DNA of 64,000 nucleotides from Rubrobacter marinus (lineage in GTDB: Bacteria > Actinomycetota > Rubrobacteria > Rubrobacterales > Rubrobacteraceae), in NCBI RefSeq assembly GCF_011492965.1, contig NZ_CP045121.1, forward strand, positions 2,356,001 through 2,420,000, read 5' to 3'. Shown here one piece after another: positions 35,368-45,094 of the stretch. Numbering within the stretch: position 1 is the first letter of the stretch; every line of letters starts with the position of its first letter. Under the pieces are notes generated by a model, which was given only the letters and a program-made list of their open reading frames with translations, did no database searches and was not told the DNA's origin. The position numbers were made by a program, and so were the translations under genes.

Positions 35368-36917
35368 ATGACAACCATGGAGACCCGTTCGGGGGTTGGA
35401 GAAGAGGGCGGTCGCGGCGGGCGGCACGTGCGCGTCGTGGTCGTCGGCGCCGGCTTCAGCGGACTCTCGGTCGCCTGGCGGCTGCGCGGGCGGGGGAGGA
35501 AGACTTCGCCGTCCTGGAGCGCGCCGGGAGCGTCGGGGGGTGTGGCGGGACAACACCTACCCCGGGGCGGCCTGCGACGTGCCCTCGCACCTCTACTCGC
35601 TCTCCTTCGCGCCGAACCCCGAGTGGGACCGTTCGTTCTCCAGTGGCGGCCAGATCCGGGGCTACCTCGAAGGGTGGTCGAGAAGGGGGCCTCGCGCCCT
35701 GGATCCGCCTGGGGGAGGAGCTCCTCGACGCGACCTGGGACGACGACGCCGCGCGGTGGCGCATCACCACGACGCGGGGACACATGAGCGCGGACGTCCT
35801 CGTGGCCTGCGCGGGACCGCTCACGGAGCCCGTCTACCCGCACGTGGCCGGGCTCCATCGGTTCCGGGGGAAGATGATCCATTCCAGCCGCTGGGATCAC
35901 GGGCACGACCTCTCCGGCGAGCGCGTCGCCGTCGTCGGTACCGGGGCCTCGGCCGTCCAGATCGTGCCGGAGCTTCAGCGGCGCGTCGAGGGGCTCCACG
36001 TCTTCCAGCGCACCCCGGGCTGGGTGGTGCCGCGTCCGGAGCGCGAGGTCTCGGAGGGGGAGAAGCGCCTGCTGCGGAGGGTGCCGGCGCTCGTGACGCT
36101 GTACCGGCTCAAGCAGTTTCTCGTCCGCGACGGGCTGAACTACCGCATGATCCGGCGAAACCCGGTGGTGCGCCGGCTCTTCGAGCGGGCGTCGCGCTCC
36201 CACCTGGAGCAGCAGGTCGGGGACCCGGACCTCCGCGCCAGGCTCAGGCCGGACTACGAGATCGGCTGCAAGCGCGTCCTGATCTCGAACGACTTCTACC
36301 CCGCCCTGGATCGTCCGAACGTGGAGCTCGTGAGCAGCGCGCTCCGGGAGGTCCGGGAGGGGAGCGTCGTCGCCGCCGACGGCACGGAGCGCGAGGTCGA
36401 CGCCATCGTCTTCGCCACGGGCTTCGAGACGACGACGCCCCCGGTCTTCTCCCTCATCCGGGGCCGCGCGGGGCGCTCGCTGAACGAGGTCTGGGGCGGC
36501 AGGCCCCGCTTCCACCGCGCCACGACGGTCGCGGGCTTCCCCAACTTCTTCAACATCTGCAGCGCGGGCACGGGCTCCGGGCACGGCTCCATGATTTGGA
36601 AGGCCGAGGCCCAGACGGCCTACGTGATGGACGCCCTGCGCCTGATGCGGGAGAAGGGCCTCTCCAACGTCGAGGTGCGCGCCGACGCGCAGGATCGGTA
36701 CATGGAGTGGGTCGGCGAAGACCTCGACCGGACGGTGTGGGCCCGCGGAGGCTGCGTGAGCTGGTACCTCGACGACGGCCAGAGGCCGAGCCTCATGTGG
36801 CCGCGCACGATGTGGGGCTTCCGCCGCATGCTGCGCCGCTTCGACCCCGAGCACTACCACCTCCGCCCCGTCCGGCGCGCCCCGAAAGCCCCGCGAGAAG
36901 AGGCGATCCGCGCCTGA
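35368..36917 (+). pseudogene. FAD-dependent Baeyer-Villiger-type monooxygenase, MymA-like, four frameshifts
   Basis: ATG 35368 after GAGGGAGG. The FAD Rossmann motif is VVVVGAGFSGLSVAWRL and the NADPH motif is VAVVGTGASAVQIVPEL. Between them, GVWRDNTYPGAACDVPSHLY is the classic class B flavin-monooxygenase segment; later FATGFETTTPP and the 'GFPNFFNICSAGTGSGHGS' block fit the same group. The N-terminal 110 codons pass through four one-base-loss shifts (about 35485-35510, 35535, 35675, 35695); from 35700 on the frame is clean. Same order (monooxygenase, HSL lipase, SDR) as mymA-lipR-sadH of Mycobacterium tuberculosis, which affects envelope lipids. Confidence 0.78.
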
Positions 36918-37003
36918 TCCCCCCTCGCCACCCCCCCGGCAGCGGGCCTGCTCGTGGGTCCCTCGACAGCACCTTGCGATCCAGACCAGGAAGGCGGCAG
37001 CCC

Positions 37004-38077
37004 TTGAAGTCCACCCTCTCCGCGCGCCAACGCCTCGAGCTGCGCGCCGCGCGCCTGCTCTGCACGCTACCGCCGCGGGCGCAGGTCCGGCTCTCCGGCC
37101 GCCCCCCGGTGCGCGTGGACGGCCAGACGCTGGAGCCGGACCTGCAGCTCGCCCTCTCGGTGCTGGAGCGCCGCGGGGCTCCCCCGCTAGAGACGATGCC
37201 GCCGGCCGAGGCCCGTGAGGCCTACCGCCGCCAGACCGCCGTCTCGGGGGGCGAGCCGGTCCCCGTGGGCGCCGTGCGAGACCTGACGGTTCAGGGCGCG
37301 GAGGGGAGGCTCTCCGCGCGCCACTACGCCCCCGACGAGCCCGGGGGCCCGCATCCTCTCGTCGTCTTCTTTCACGGCGGCGGCTTCGTGATCGGGGACC
37401 TGGACACCCACGACGCCCCGTGTCGCCTCCTCTGTCGCCACGCCGGGGCGCACGTGCTGGCCGTGGACTACCGGCTCGCGCCGGAGCACCCGTTCCCGGC
37501 GGCGGTCGAGGACGGCCGGGCGGCGTTCCGCTGGGCGCTCGCGCACGCCGCGGAGCTCGGCGCGGACGCGGACAGGGTCGCCGTCGCGGGCGACAGCGCG
37601 GGGGGCAACATCGCGGCGGTCGTCTCGTGGCAAGCGGCCCGGGAGGGCGGGTCGGCGCCCGTCCTGCAGGTGCTCGTCTACCCCGCCACCAACATGGCGG
37701 AACACACGCGTTCGCACGAGCTCTTCGGCGGCGGCTTCCTGCTCACGCGCGAGCTTCTGGAATGGTTCGCGGCCCAGTACGTCGCCGGCGCCGACCCCTC
37801 GGACCCGCGCCTCTCGGTGCTGCGCGCCGGGAACTTGAGCGGCGCGGCGCCCGCCCTCGTCGTGACCGCGGGCTTCGACCCCTTGCGCGACGAGGGCGAG
37901 GCCTACGCCGACGGGCTGCGCGCGGCGGGCGTGCCGGTCGTTCTCCGGCGGTTCCCCGGCCTCATACACAGCTTCTTCAACGCCGTCGGCACCAGCCGCG
38001 TCTCGCGGGAGGCCGTAATAGAGATAGCCGGCGCCACGCGGGCGCTGCTCGCGGGCAGGGGAAGTTCGCGGGCGTAG
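37004..38077 (+). CDS. HSL-family esterase/lipase, LipR-like
   Basis: 357 residues from TTG 37004, with AGGAAGG upstream. The hormone-sensitive-lipase family motifs are complete: FFHGGGFVIGDLDTHD (HGGG oxyanion hole), AVAGDSAGGNIAAVV (nucleophile Ser in GDSAGG), GFDPLRDEGEAYA (Asp) and LIHSFFN (His). Helical N-terminal cap region. It lies 86 nt after the monooxygenase and 39 nt before the SDR on the same strand. Likely a carboxylesterase acting on short- to medium-chain esters; such an enzyme could cleave an ester made by the neighbouring Baeyer-Villiger enzyme (inference). Confidence 0.88.
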   Translation: MKSTLSARQRLELRAARLLCTLPPRAQVRLSGRPPVRVDGQTLEPDLQLALSVLERRGAPPLETMPPAEAREAYRRQTAVSGGEPVPVGAVRDLTVQGAEGRLSARHYAPDEPGGPHPLVVFFHGGGFVIGDLDTHDAPCRLLCRHAGAHVLAVDYRLAPEHPFPAAVEDGRAAFRWALAHAAELGADADRVAVAGDSAGGNIAAVVSWQAAREGGSAPVLQVLVYPATNMAEHTRSHELFGGGFLLTRELLEWFAAQYVAGADPSDPRLSVLRAGNLSGAAPALVVTAGFDPLRDEGEAYADGLRAAGVPVVLRRFPGLIHSFFNAVGTSRVSREAVIEIAGATRALLAGRGSSRA

Positions 38078-38116
38078 GGTTGCAACGTCCACTTCGCAGA
38101 TAGGAGCCGTATCACG

Positions 38117-38950
38117 ATGAAGTCGTTCTCGCGCAAGGTCGCCGCCGTCACGGGCGCGGGGTCCGGCATAGGCCGCGCGCTCTCCATGGACCTCGCCCGG
38201 CGGGGCTGCGACCTCGCGCTCGCCGACGTCGACGAGGGGGGCCTCGCCGGGACGGTCGAGGCGGCGCGGCGGCTTGGGGTGAAGGTCTCGGGGACGCGGG
38301 TAGACGTCGCCGAGCGCGAGGCGGTCCACGCCTGGGCGGACCAAGCGGCGGCGGAGCACGGCGGGGTCAACCTGATCTTCAACAACGCCGGCGTCGCCCT
38401 GGGCTCGACGATCGAGGGCGGGGGCTACGAGGACTTCGAGTGGCTCTTCCGCATAAACTTCTGGGGCGTGGTGAACGGCACGAAAGCTTTCCTGCCCCAC
38501 CTCAAGTCCTCCGGCGAGGGCCACGTCGTCAACGTCTCCAGCGTCTTCGCCCTCATCAGCGTCCCGGGGCAGGGCGCGTACAACGCCTCGAAGTCCGCGG
38601 TCCGCGGCTTCACGGAGGCCCTGCGCATGGAACTGGAGCTGAGCGGCGCGCCGGTGAGCGCGACGAGCGTCCACCCCGGCGGCATCAAGACGAACGTCGC
38701 CCGCTCCGCGCGCTCGGACGAGAGCCTGCGGAGCCTCGGCGTCGACCCCGAGGAGAGCCGCAAGAACTTCGAGAAGCTCTTCATCACCGAGCCCGAGAAG
38801 GCAGCACAGACCATTTTGTGCGCGGTGCAGAAGGACAAGCGCCGCGTGCTCGTCGGCCCCGACGCCTACGTGATCGACGGGCTGGCGCGGCTGCTGCCCG
38901 GCGCCTACCAGACCGTCGTCAAGAAGCTCGTGATGAGGTCCATGCGCTGA
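38117..38950 (+). CDS. Short-chain dehydrogenase/reductase, SadH-like
   Basis: 277 residues. NAD(P)-binding TGAGSGIGRALSMDLARRG, the NNAG motif (LIFNNAGVALG), and the catalytic Ser and YxxxK (VSSVFALISVPGQGAYNASK) are intact. SVHPGGIKTNVARSAR after the active site and the C-terminal AYVIDGLARLLPGAYQTVV resemble the mycobacterial Rv3085/SadH subgroup of classical SDRs. Third gene of the mymA-like trio, ATG 38117. Converges with the second GGDEF-EAL gene. Confidence 0.87.
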   Translation: MKSFSRKVAAVTGAGSGIGRALSMDLARRGCDLALADVDEGGLAGTVEAARRLGVKVSGTRVDVAEREAVHAWADQAAAEHGGVNLIFNNAGVALGSTIEGGGYEDFEWLFRINFWGVVNGTKAFLPHLKSSGEGHVVNVSSVFALISVPGQGAYNASKSAVRGFTEALRMELELSGAPVSATSVHPGGIKTNVARSARSDESLRSLGVDPEESRKNFEKLFITEPEKAAQTILCAVQKDKRRVLVGPDAYVIDGLARLLPGAYQTVVKKLVMRSMR

Positions 38951-38954
38951 TCCC

Positions 38955-38967
38955 GCGGCGGAGCCGC
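38955..38967. terminator. Small hairpin between convergent genes
   Basis: GCGGC, loop GGA, GCCGC fills almost the whole 16-nt gap between the SDR stop and the stop of the convergent GGDEF-EAL gene. A weak bidirectional terminator candidate. Confidence 0.3.
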
Positions 38968-40715
38968 TACTTCCCGGCGTCGAGCCACGCCGCGAGCGCC
39001 TCGCCGTCGAGGGGTCTGGAGAAATGGAAGCCCTGGGCGACCTCGCAGCCCAGCTCGCGCAACCGGGCGAGCTGCCCCTCGGTCTCGACGCCCTCGGCGA
39101 CCACCCGCTCCCCCAGGGCGTGCGCCAGGGTTATCGCCGCCGAGACGATGGCTTCGTCCCGCGGGTCCTCCTCGATCCCGCTCACGATCGAGCGGTCGAT
39201 CTTGAGGTAGTCGACGGGGAAGCGCTTGACGTGGGCGAGCGAGGAGTAGCCGGTACCGAAGTCGTCGATGGCGAGCTTCACCCCGAGGAGACCAAGGTAC
39301 TGCACGGTGGCGAGGACGACCGGCGTGTCCTCCGTCAGGATGCCCTCCGTCACCTCGAGGGTCAGCGCGCCGGGGCGCAGCCCGGTCTCGCCGAGGACCC
39401 GGGCGACGTCCTCGAGGAGCCCGGGGTCGCGAAACTGGCGGGCCGAGAGGTTGACGCTTACCTCGATGCCCCGTCCCCCGGGGCCCAGGCTGCTCCAATC
39501 GCGGGCCCGGCTGCAGGCCTCCCGGAGCACCCGTCGCCCTATGGCGATGATCATGCCCGTCTCCTCCGCCAGGGGTATGAAATCGCTGGGGGACACCAGG
39601 CCGCGCTCGGGGTGCTCCCACCTCACGAGCGCCTCCAGCCCCGACGTCCGGCCCGTTGCCGTGTCGATCAGGGGCTGGTAGCGGACCACGAACTCCTCGC
39701 ACCCGCGCTCCACCGCCCGCCTCATGTCCCCTTCGAGACCCAGACGCTTCGCGGTGCGCGCCCGCATGTCCGCCTCGTACACCTCGTGACGGTCCTTGCC
39801 GGACTCCTTGCTCCGGTACATGGCGACGTCTGCGTCCCGCAAGAGGTCCTCGGCGTTGTCCGGCCCGCCCAGGACGATGCCGGTGCTCGTCGTCACGAAG
39901 ACCTCCTGACCCCTCAGGGCGAACGGCGCGTCGAGCTCCCGTGAGATCCTCTCCGCGACGGCGGTCGCCTCCGCGACGCCCGCCACCCCTTCGAGCAGGA
40001 CGACGAACTCGTCGCCGCCGAGCCTCGCCACGGTGTCCTCCGGCCTCAGGCAGGACGAGATCCTCCCAGCCACCTCGACGAGGAGGTGGTCTCCGGCCTC
40101 GTGGCCGAGGGAGTCGTTGACGAGCTTGAAGTTGTCCAGGTCCGTGAACAGCACCGCGACCCTGCTCAAGCCCCCCTGCCGCTCGACGCGCTTGAGCGCC
40201 TGCTCGAGGCGATCGAGGAGCAGGGCCCTGTTCGGGAGACCGGTCAGGGGATCGTGGTAGGCCTGGTAGGCGAGCTTGTCTTCGAGCGCTTTGCGCTCCG
40301 TGACGTCCTCGATGATGAGGGTCACCTCGCGCACGTTCCCCGCGTCGTCGTTTACGGGGTAGACGAAGGCCTGCAGCCAGCGCGGCTCGCCCTCCCGCCC
40401 GGTCCTGGCCGGATCGTAGTACAGGGGCGGCGGCTTGACCGGGCCCTCGGCCATGCTCGTCTCGATGTACGGCAGGAGCCCCGTGGCGCGCATCTGCGCG
40501 TCGTCGAAGATGCTCGTACCCTCGGGCTCCTCGCCCTCCTCGAGGTTCCAGAGCTCGTTCCAGGAGCTGTTTGCCAGGAGCGTCCGCCCCTCGGGCTCGA
40601 ACACGTGGATCGAGAGCGGAGACTGCTCGATCACCGTCCGGTAACGCGTCTCCGCCTCGCGCCACTCCTGCACCCTGGTACCCCCATCGGCCCCGTTGTC
40701 GCGCGCCTGACCCAT
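38967..40715 (-). CDS. PAS-GGDEF-EAL cyclic-di-GMP protein
   Basis: 582 residues from ATG 40715. One PAS domain (about residues 22-145, TVIEQSPLSIHVFEPEG to IIEDVTERKALED). The GGDEF domain is active-type with the inhibitory RPED I-site five residues before it. The EAL domain has LEALVRWEHPE, IDDFGTGYSSLAHV and VAEGVETEGQL. All catalytic residues look intact in both. It shares architecture and high similarity with the larger protein at 31744-35145; the two bracket the monooxygenase-lipase-SDR genes. No membrane helix. Confidence 0.9.
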   Translation of the reverse strand: MGQARDNGADGGTRVQEWREAETRYRTVIEQSPLSIHVFEPEGRTLLANSSWNELWNLEEGEEPEGTSIFDDAQMRATGLLPYIETSMAEGPVKPPPLYYDPARTGREGEPRWLQAFVYPVNDDAGNVREVTLIIEDVTERKALEDKLAYQAYHDPLTGLPNRALLLDRLEQALKRVERQGGLSRVAVLFTDLDNFKLVNDSLGHEAGDHLLVEVAGRISSCLRPEDTVARLGGDEFVVLLEGVAGVAEATAVAERISRELDAPFALRGQEVFVTTSTGIVLGGPDNAEDLLRDADVAMYRSKESGKDRHEVYEADMRARTAKRLGLEGDMRRAVERGCEEFVVRYQPLIDTATGRTSGLEALVRWEHPERGLVSPSDFIPLAEETGMIIAIGRRVLREACSRARDWSSLGPGGRGIEVSVNLSARQFRDPGLLEDVARVLGETGLRPGALTLEVTEGILTEDTPVVLATVQYLGLLGVKLAIDDFGTGYSSLAHVKRFPVDYLKIDRSIVSGIEEDPRDEAIVSAAITLAHALGERVVAEGVETEGQLARLRELGCEVAQGFHFSRPLDGEALAAWLDAGK

Positions 40716-40834
40716 ACGACGATTATCTCATGCAGCAAAACGTATACTTAGCTGCAACATACATCTTTCGATGCATTTACTTCTAACGTGTGCGATCGAG
40801 GCCCCGGAGGCGAGGGCCCTGAGCGGCTTCCCCC

Positions 40835-41521
40835 CTACGGCGCCCGGAGCTCGCGCCAGATGGCGGGGAGGACCTTCGCCGGGTAGCGCCAGCTTATAAA
40901 GGAGGCGCCGTGCTCGCGGAGGCGGTAGCGGATGGGGACTTCGAGCAGGCGGAAGCCCTTGCGCACGAGGTCGATGGTGAGGACCTGGGCGTAGTTGTAG
41001 TCGTGGATGATCTCGGCGCTCCCCGCGGCCTCCCGCGAGAAGGCCCGCATCCCGGTCTGGCCGTCGGTGATGGGGCAGCGCGTCAGGAGGACGAGCAGGC
41101 CGGTGAAGGCGTGGTTGCCGAGCCAGCGGTACGCCCGCATCCCCCCCACCCCGCTCTCCCCCCGGAACCTGCTCCCGAGCACGTACTCGGCCCTTCCGTC
41201 GAGGATCGGCCCGACGAGGCGGGGTATGTCCTCGGGTAGTACTCGAGGTCCGCGTCGAGGTAGGCGACGAGGTCTGCCCCTCCTCCACGGCCGTTCGGAG
41301 GCCCGTGCGCACGGCCGCGCCGAGGCCCCTGTTCCCCTCGTGGCGGACGACGAGGGCGCCGCGCCGGACGGAGATCTCCGCGGTGCGGTCGCCGGAGCCG
41401 TCGTCGACCACGACGGCGAAGAGCTCGCAGCCGGGCACGCGGACGCGCTCGATGCGGTCCAGAAGCTCCCCGATGGTGGCCTCCTCGTCCATCGCGGGAC
41501 GACGACGGCGAGGCGCCTCAC
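40835..41521 (-). pseudogene. GT2 glycosyltransferase (DPM1-like), three frameshifts
   Basis: GTG 41521 (RRLAVVVP). The next frame gives AMDEEATIGELLDRIERVRV, then FAVVVDDGSGDRTAEISVRR and HEGNRGLGAAVRTGL: the GT-A nucleotide-binding core. A third frame gives the expected DAD-type acidic motif, and the C-terminal 140 residues return to the first frame (GSRFRGESGVGG, DGQTGMRAFSREA, YNYAQVLTIDLVRKGFRLLE). The last part is typical of dolichol/polyprenyl-phosphate mannosyltransferase-like enzymes. Shifts near 41505, 41270 and 41245 are one-base-loss type. The start overlaps the upstream stop (GTGA). Last gene of the glycan operon. Confidence 0.73.
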
Positions 41522-42972
41522 GAGCGCTCCCGCGTGCCCCGGCGCTCCACGGCCTCGGTGAGTACGCGGCCCGTGGAGCCCGCCGGGGCTCGACGCCGAG
41601 GAGGTAGCTTATCGTGGGCGCGAGGTCGAGGATGGAGCGGGGCTCCTTCACGACGCGGCCCTCGGCTATCCCTTGCCCCACATCGCGAACGGGACGAAGC
41701 GCTCGCCCTCGGAGAGGTGCCCGTGGGCGCCGATGCCGATGCCCTGGCCGTGGTCGGCCATGAGGACGACGGCGGCGTCTTCGAGGTAGCCGCGCTCCTC
41801 GCACCAGCGCATGAACTCCTCGATGAGGCCGTCGGTGATCTCGATGCGCTCGACGTACTCCGGGTAGTACGTGCCGCGCGTGTGGCCGTTCTGGTCCACG
41901 GCGAGAAGCTGGAGGATCAGGAGCTCCGGGTCGTGCTCGTGGAGCTCGCGCCGGGCCGCGGCGATGAGGTTCTGGTCGATCTTGTCGTTGTGCGCGACGC
42001 TCGTCACGCTCGCGACGTCGTCCCCGAAGGAGTCGATGAGGTGCGCGATCCCTACGAGCCGCCCGACCTTTCCGTGCCTCCTCAGGACGTCGAAGATGCT
42101 CTCGACCTTGAGCCCGAGCTTCAGGACGAGGTTCGAGCGGATCCCGTGCGCCTCCGGCGACGCCCCCGTGAACATCGACGAGAAGCAGACCACCGTCCGC
42201 GCAGGATACGTCGTCTCCACGCTCTCGTAGACCGTCCCCCGCGCCATCATCTTCTCCAGGTACGGCTTCTCGGCCTCACGGAAGCGGTCGAGGCGGCACC
42301 CGTCGATGACCACCACGATCACGCGCTTCGCCAGCGGCCCGTCCTCGTTCACCTCGCGCGTCGGCTCCGCCGGGTACACGGGCTTCCACGTAAAAAGGAA
42401 CCTGTGGACGAGGTAAGACGCGACGCCGACGAGGAGGGTGAACCCGAGGACGAGCAGGGCGCGGCCGGGGCTCGGGGGCTCGGCGACGAGGTACTCCAGC
42501 GTGAACAGCGCGATCAGGGCCTTGGGCACCTGCTCCTGGAAGTTGCCGCTGGTCGAGTCCGGGTTTTCCCAGACGAGTTTCCAGAACCGTATGAAGTTGG
42601 TCTTGGGCGCCCCGGTCCTCAGGTGGTAGTAGAACGTCCCCCAGAAGAAGACGGTAAAGAACACGTAGAGCCCGAGCACGAGCCCGAGCGCCGCGAGGTC
42701 GACGAAGCGGAACAGCAGCAGGAAAGCCGCGAGGAACACGAGCAGCGCGCGCCGGAGCCCCAGCGGGAAGTCGTAGCGGACGAAGAGCACCACCAGCGGG
42801 GCCGTCAGCGCGAGCGCCGGCAGCGCCAGGCCCCAGAACCCGCCGCTGAGCAGGTCCGGGAGGTGTAGCAGCAAGAACGTCCCGAGGACGAAGACGGGGT
42901 GGAACGACTTCCCTCGTTGAGGACGTTCCAGCACCGGGCGGCGACTATCTCAAACCTGGAGGCCGGCTTCAT
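41518..42972 (-). pseudogene. Membrane-anchored phosphodiesterase/alkaline-phosphatase-superfamily protein, three frameshifts
   Basis: ATG 42972 ([20 protein letters not shown]), then one frame over GKSFHPVFVLGTFLLLHLPD and about five more helices. After the helices comes a type I phosphodiesterase/nucleotide pyrophosphatase domain: VIVVVIDGCRLDRF (metal Asp), ETTYPARTVVCFSSMFTGAS (nucleophile Thr/Ser region), LAVDQNGHTRG and VVLMADHGQGIG (metal Asp-His). The C-terminus (EPRSILDLAPTISYLLGVEP) is in another frame. Shifts near 42917, 41672 and 41590. Probably removes or transfers a phospho-head group on an envelope lipid or glycan. It overlaps the flippase-like gene by 23 nt. Confidence 0.7.
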
Positions 42973-43891
42973 CGGCCACCCCTTTCCGAACGGCCGCGAG
43001 CCCCTCCGCAAAGGCGAAGGGGCCGCGGCGAATGCGTACAGGAACTTGATCGCGTGCGTCGCCACGGCGGCGGCGAACGCGGTCTCGGCCGGCACCCGAA
43101 GGTGAGCAGGATCGCGACCATCCCGGCCTCGTAGGTACCGAGAGCCCCCGGCGTGAGCGGAACCGCGGCGACGAGCACCGCGAAGAGCGTGGCCGCGACC
43201 ACCTCCGCGGCCGAGAGCCCCATCCCGAGCCCCTCCCTACGGTCCAGAGGATACCGGCCTCCAGCACCCAGGCCGGCGCCGCGAACGCGAACGACCTCGC
43301 GAGCGCGCCGGGCGAGACCCCGCGCAGGGCCGCGAGGACCCCCTCCGCTCGCCGCAACAGTCCGGCGAGGCGACCGGAGGAAGCGCGGGGGAGCCGCAGC
43401 CCGAGGCGTGGTATCAGGGCGAGGGCGGAGACCGCGCAGACCACGACCCCGGCGGGCAGGACCGCCCGCTCCCAGCCACCGGCCCCGGCCAGCGTCCACG
43501 CGGCGCCGAGCACCGCGAGCAGGCCCGCGAGGTCGACCGCCCGGCTCGCCACGACGCCGGCCACCGCCTCCTCCCCCGCCACGCCGCGCCGGGAGAGGGC
43601 GTACATGCGGGCGATATCGCCGGCCTTCGCGGGCGCGGCGTGGTTCAGGAACAGGGCGCCCATGAGGAGCGAGAAGAGCCTGCCTCTGGGCACCGGCGCC
43701 CCGGCGAGCGGGCGCCAGGCGGCCGCCCTCAGGACGAACGCCCCCGTGTAGGCGACGAGCGCCAGCCCTACCTCCAGCGGATGTTCGGCGACATACTCCC
43801 CCGCCCCGACGAGGTGGGCCGGCGCCAGCGCGAGGGCCAGCCCCGCCAGCGCGACCATCCCGAGGGCGAGGGCCGCGACCCTGACCCTCAT
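42950..43891 (-). pseudogene. UPF0104/AglD-like membrane protein (LPG-synthase-type flippase domain), three frameshifts
   Basis: ATG 43891. Eight or so helices with the family hallmarks: [40 protein letters not shown] (conserved 'N...P...GD..R'), [16 protein letters not shown] and, in a second frame, [18 protein letters not shown]. The last 40 codons pass through a third frame and back ([16 protein letters not shown]). Shifts near 43240, 43100 and 43015 are one-base-loss type. The family includes the membrane half of MprF and proteins beside polyprenyl-glycan transferases. The GD..R and PG..G motifs are kept. Confidence 0.72.
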
Positions 43892-43947
43892 GCCGGCGCC
43901 CGCCCCTCCATCCGAGCCGCCCAGGCCACCGGGAGACCTGGCACCGC

Positions 43948-44911
43948 TCAGGCGACCCGCGGGGCGGCGCGCCCCGCGACGGTCCACCGCACCTGCTCGC
44001 GCACGCCCTCCTCGACCGAGACCCGGGGGGCGTAGCCGAGCTCCCTCCGGGCGCGGGTGAGGTCGGCCCACGTGGAGCGAACGTCCCCGGGCACCGGCGG
44101 CCCATACGCGACCTCCGGCTCCTCGCCGAGCGCCTCCCCGACGAGCGCCACGAGCTCCGCCACGGTCGCCCGCGACCCGCCCCCGACGTTGTACGCCCGG
44201 GCGGAGACGGTCCCCTCCACCTCCAGAGCGGCCACCGTCGCCTCGACGACGTCGGAGACGTAGGTCATCTCGCGCACCTGGGTGCCGTCGCCGAAGACCT
44301 CCACGGGCTCCCCGCTCGTGACGCGCTCTATAAACCGCGAGAGGGCCATCTCCGGGCGCTGGCGAGGCCCGTAGACCGTGAAGTAGCGGAGCACGGTAGC
44401 CCGCACCCCCTTCTCCCCGGCGTAGAGGCCCACGAGCTCCTCGGCGGCGAGCTTCGAGAGGCCGTAGGGCGAGGCGGGCCTGCGCGGGGCGTCCTCGCCG
44501 ACCGGCCCGCCCCCGTCGGGGCCGTACACGGAGGAGGAAGAGGCGTGCACGAAGTTCTCCGTCCCGCCCGACGAGGCGGCCTCGAGGAGGCGCTGCGTAG
44601 CGTAGACGTTGCGCTCCAGGTAGGTCTCGAACCGCTCCCCCAGCTCGAGCGGACGCCGGGCTCCCCCGCGAGGTGCGCGACCCGGTCCACCCCGTCCAGA
44701 AGCCCGCCGAGGTCCATGCGGCAGAGGTCACCCTCCACGAAGCGGAACCGCTCGTGCGGGAGCGCCCCGAGATGTTGCGCCTCTTCGTGCCCTTCGCGTA
44801 GTAGTCCGTGAGGGAGTCCACCCCGACCACCTCGTACCCGTCGTCCAACAGGCGATCGACCAGATGGGACCCTATAAACCCCGCCGCCCCCGTCACCAAG
44901 ACCCTGCCCAA
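43948..44911 (-). pseudogene. NAD-dependent sugar-nucleotide epimerase/dehydratase, two frameshifts
   Basis: TTG 44911 with AGGAGG 6 nt upstream. Extended-SDR signature: [20 protein letters not shown] (Rossmann), [15 protein letters not shown] (in a second frame), then in a third frame [13 protein letters not shown] and the catalytic [12 protein letters not shown] (YxxxK). [20 protein letters not shown] is typical of UDP-glucose/UDP-glucuronate 4-epimerase-like enzymes. Shifts near 44780 and 44650, both one-base-loss type. First gene of the envelope-glycan operon. It is preceded by a promoter with a perfect Fur-type palindrome at 44964-44992. Confidence 0.78.
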
Positions 44912-44963
44912 CGAATCCTCCTAGCCGCCCGGCGCGCACGGCGCGCACCCGAATCGCGCCGAA

Positions 44964-44992
44964 CCTTAATTGACAATGATTGTCAATGTCAA
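44964..44992 (-). promoter_or_regulatory. Promoter with Fur-type operator in its 17-bp spacer (glycan operon)
   Basis: On the minus strand a perfect -35 TTGACA (44987-44992) is followed by a 17-bp spacer that is itself a perfect palindrome, TTGACAAT-G-ATTGTCAA on the plus strand (44970-44986). A weak -10 (TTAAGG or ATTAAG) comes next at 44964-44970. The 8-1-8 symmetry matches the Fur/Zur style of site, not the IdeR/DtxR box. It lies about 59 nt upstream of the epimerase TTG start. Binding here should block polymerase directly. Confidence 0.7.
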
Positions 44993-45094
44993 ACCCGTCG
45001 GACCGGCGCCGGTGCGGCAGCCCCGGCCGGTGGCCGGAGGCACGGCTAGACCCGGACGGCGGTGCGGGGGAGTAGGCCGGGCGTCACGAGCTGC

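Noticed and set aside
31810..35787. A 1325-codon open frame on the plus strand
   Set aside because: It is antisense to the intact GGDEF-EAL protein. Only its last part (from 35368) is real, as the start of the monooxygenase.
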